A stretch of 6,503 nucleotides of DNA from Paracoccaceae bacterium (lineage in GTDB: Bacteria > Pseudomonadota > Alphaproteobacteria > Rhodobacterales > Rhodobacteraceae). The position numbers were made by a program, and so were the translations under genes. Positions 6,198-6,503 of this stretch are shown here, in pieces. Position 1 is the stretch's first letter. Each line of letters begins with the position of its first letter. The stretch covers positions 1-6,503 of the forward strand of contig SLKB01000209.1 in NCBI GenBank assembly GCA_007134805.1, read 5' to 3'. The notes below the pieces were generated by a model that was not told where the DNA came from, searched no databases, and saw nothing but the letters and a program-made list of their open reading frames with translations.

Positions 6198-6503
6198 TCA
6201 CTTTTCTTTCGCCCCAAGCATGCGCGCGCGCAGATCGCTGGTGATTGCGGCGTCCGGAAGCGGCTCGGCGAAATGAGCGCGCTGGTTGAGTTGGGGAAAC
6301 CGCGCTGCGAGATCGCGCGCGAAGGTCTCGGGAAGGCGGGCGGTTGTGGCTGCCGAGACCAGCAGACTCTCGACGGGAATACCCTCGGCATAGACGATTT
6401 GATGATCGTCGAAGGCGAGACTGTAATAGGTGACGAACCCGAAATCCCTCTGAAGGACCGAGACACCGTCAACTAGCGCTTGTGCCTGCACTAGGATTTC
6501 AGC
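6198..6503 (-). CDS. Unrecognised protein, C-terminal part, runs off the window
   Basis: An open frame on the minus strand enters from the right edge and ends at TGA 6198-6200, giving the last 101 residues. No true start is visible: the frame is open through position 6503, and a GTG at 6491 has no special support. The first part (QRDFGFVTYYSLAFDDHQIVYAEGIP, shown here in pieces: DFGFVTYYSLAF, DDHQIVYAEGIP) looks like alternating beta-strands. The middle (ETFARDLAARFPQL) looks helical and the tail (SDLRARMLGAKEK) is charged. There is no cysteine, signal peptide or membrane segment in the visible part. I do not recognise the family. Real coding is supported by the same strand as usp, a short 61-nt gap and GC-rich codon use like its neighbours. 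Confidence 0.6.
   Translation of the reverse strand, partial: AEILVQAQALVDGVSVLQRDFGFVTYYSLAFDDHQIVYAEGIPVESLLVSAATTARLPETFARDLAARFPQLNQRAHFAEPLPDAAITSDLRARMLGAKEK

Noticed and set aside
5288..6244. Long plus-strand open frame (318 codons) opposite usp
   Set aside because: It lies antisense to a clear Usp gene, has no recognisable domain, and its composition (many Arg, His, Gly) is typical of a shadow frame in GC-rich DNA.
1..6503. CRISPR array, tRNA, rRNA, insertion sequence or prophage
   Set aside because: No regularly spaced direct repeats, no RNA gene signature, no transposase or phage genes; the only long direct repeat is the lipoyl module.

Overview
The window is GC-rich DNA with dense, uninterrupted genes. 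It most resembles an alphaproteobacterium, probably of the Rhodobacterales/Roseobacter group. The main clue is a pyruvate dehydrogenase (PDH) operon whose E1-beta subunit carries its own N-terminal lipoyl domain. The E1-alpha, CysE and Ohr sequences fit the same assignment. The taxonomic call is an inference from family resemblance, not from a database search.

Layout from left to right. cysE (serine acetyltransferase, + strand) occupies 20-838. It converges on ohr (thiol peroxidase for organic hydroperoxides, - strand, 900-1328), with a 61-bp gap containing a small GC hairpin. A 115-bp gap then holds a perfect 34-bp palindrome (1405-1438), placed 5 nt beyond the pdhC stop. From 5173 down to 1444 lies the minus-strand operon pdhA-pdhB-pdhC, with junctions of only 17 and 11 nt. 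Upstream of pdhA is a 126-bp gap with candidate operator-like inverted repeats. Beyond it are a two-domain universal stress protein gene (5300-6136) and the 3' end of an unrecognised gene that leaves the window at 6503. Both of these also lie on the minus strand.

Function. PdhA and PdhB form the thiamine-diphosphate E1 component, which decarboxylates pyruvate and reductively acetylates lipoyl groups. PdhC (E2) passes the acetyl group to CoA. The lipoyl swinging arm occurs twice, once on E1-beta and once on E2, with nearly identical domain sequences. The E3 dihydrolipoamide dehydrogenase needed to reoxidise the lipoyl group is not encoded here. CysE uses acetyl-CoA, the PDH product, to make O-acetylserine for cysteine synthesis. 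Ohr enzymes are known to be re-reduced through lipoylated proteins, so its position just downstream of two lipoyl-domain genes is suggestive, although ohr appears to have its own ribosome binding site and lies behind a strong hairpin.

Overall this is mostly a conserved housekeeping region. I see no phage, transposon, CRISPR, tRNA or rRNA signal and no convincing undescribed system. The points worth a second look are the Ohr/lipoyl neighbourhood, the long palindrome, the pdhA upstream repeats, the duplicated lipoyl modules and the unidentified partial gene.
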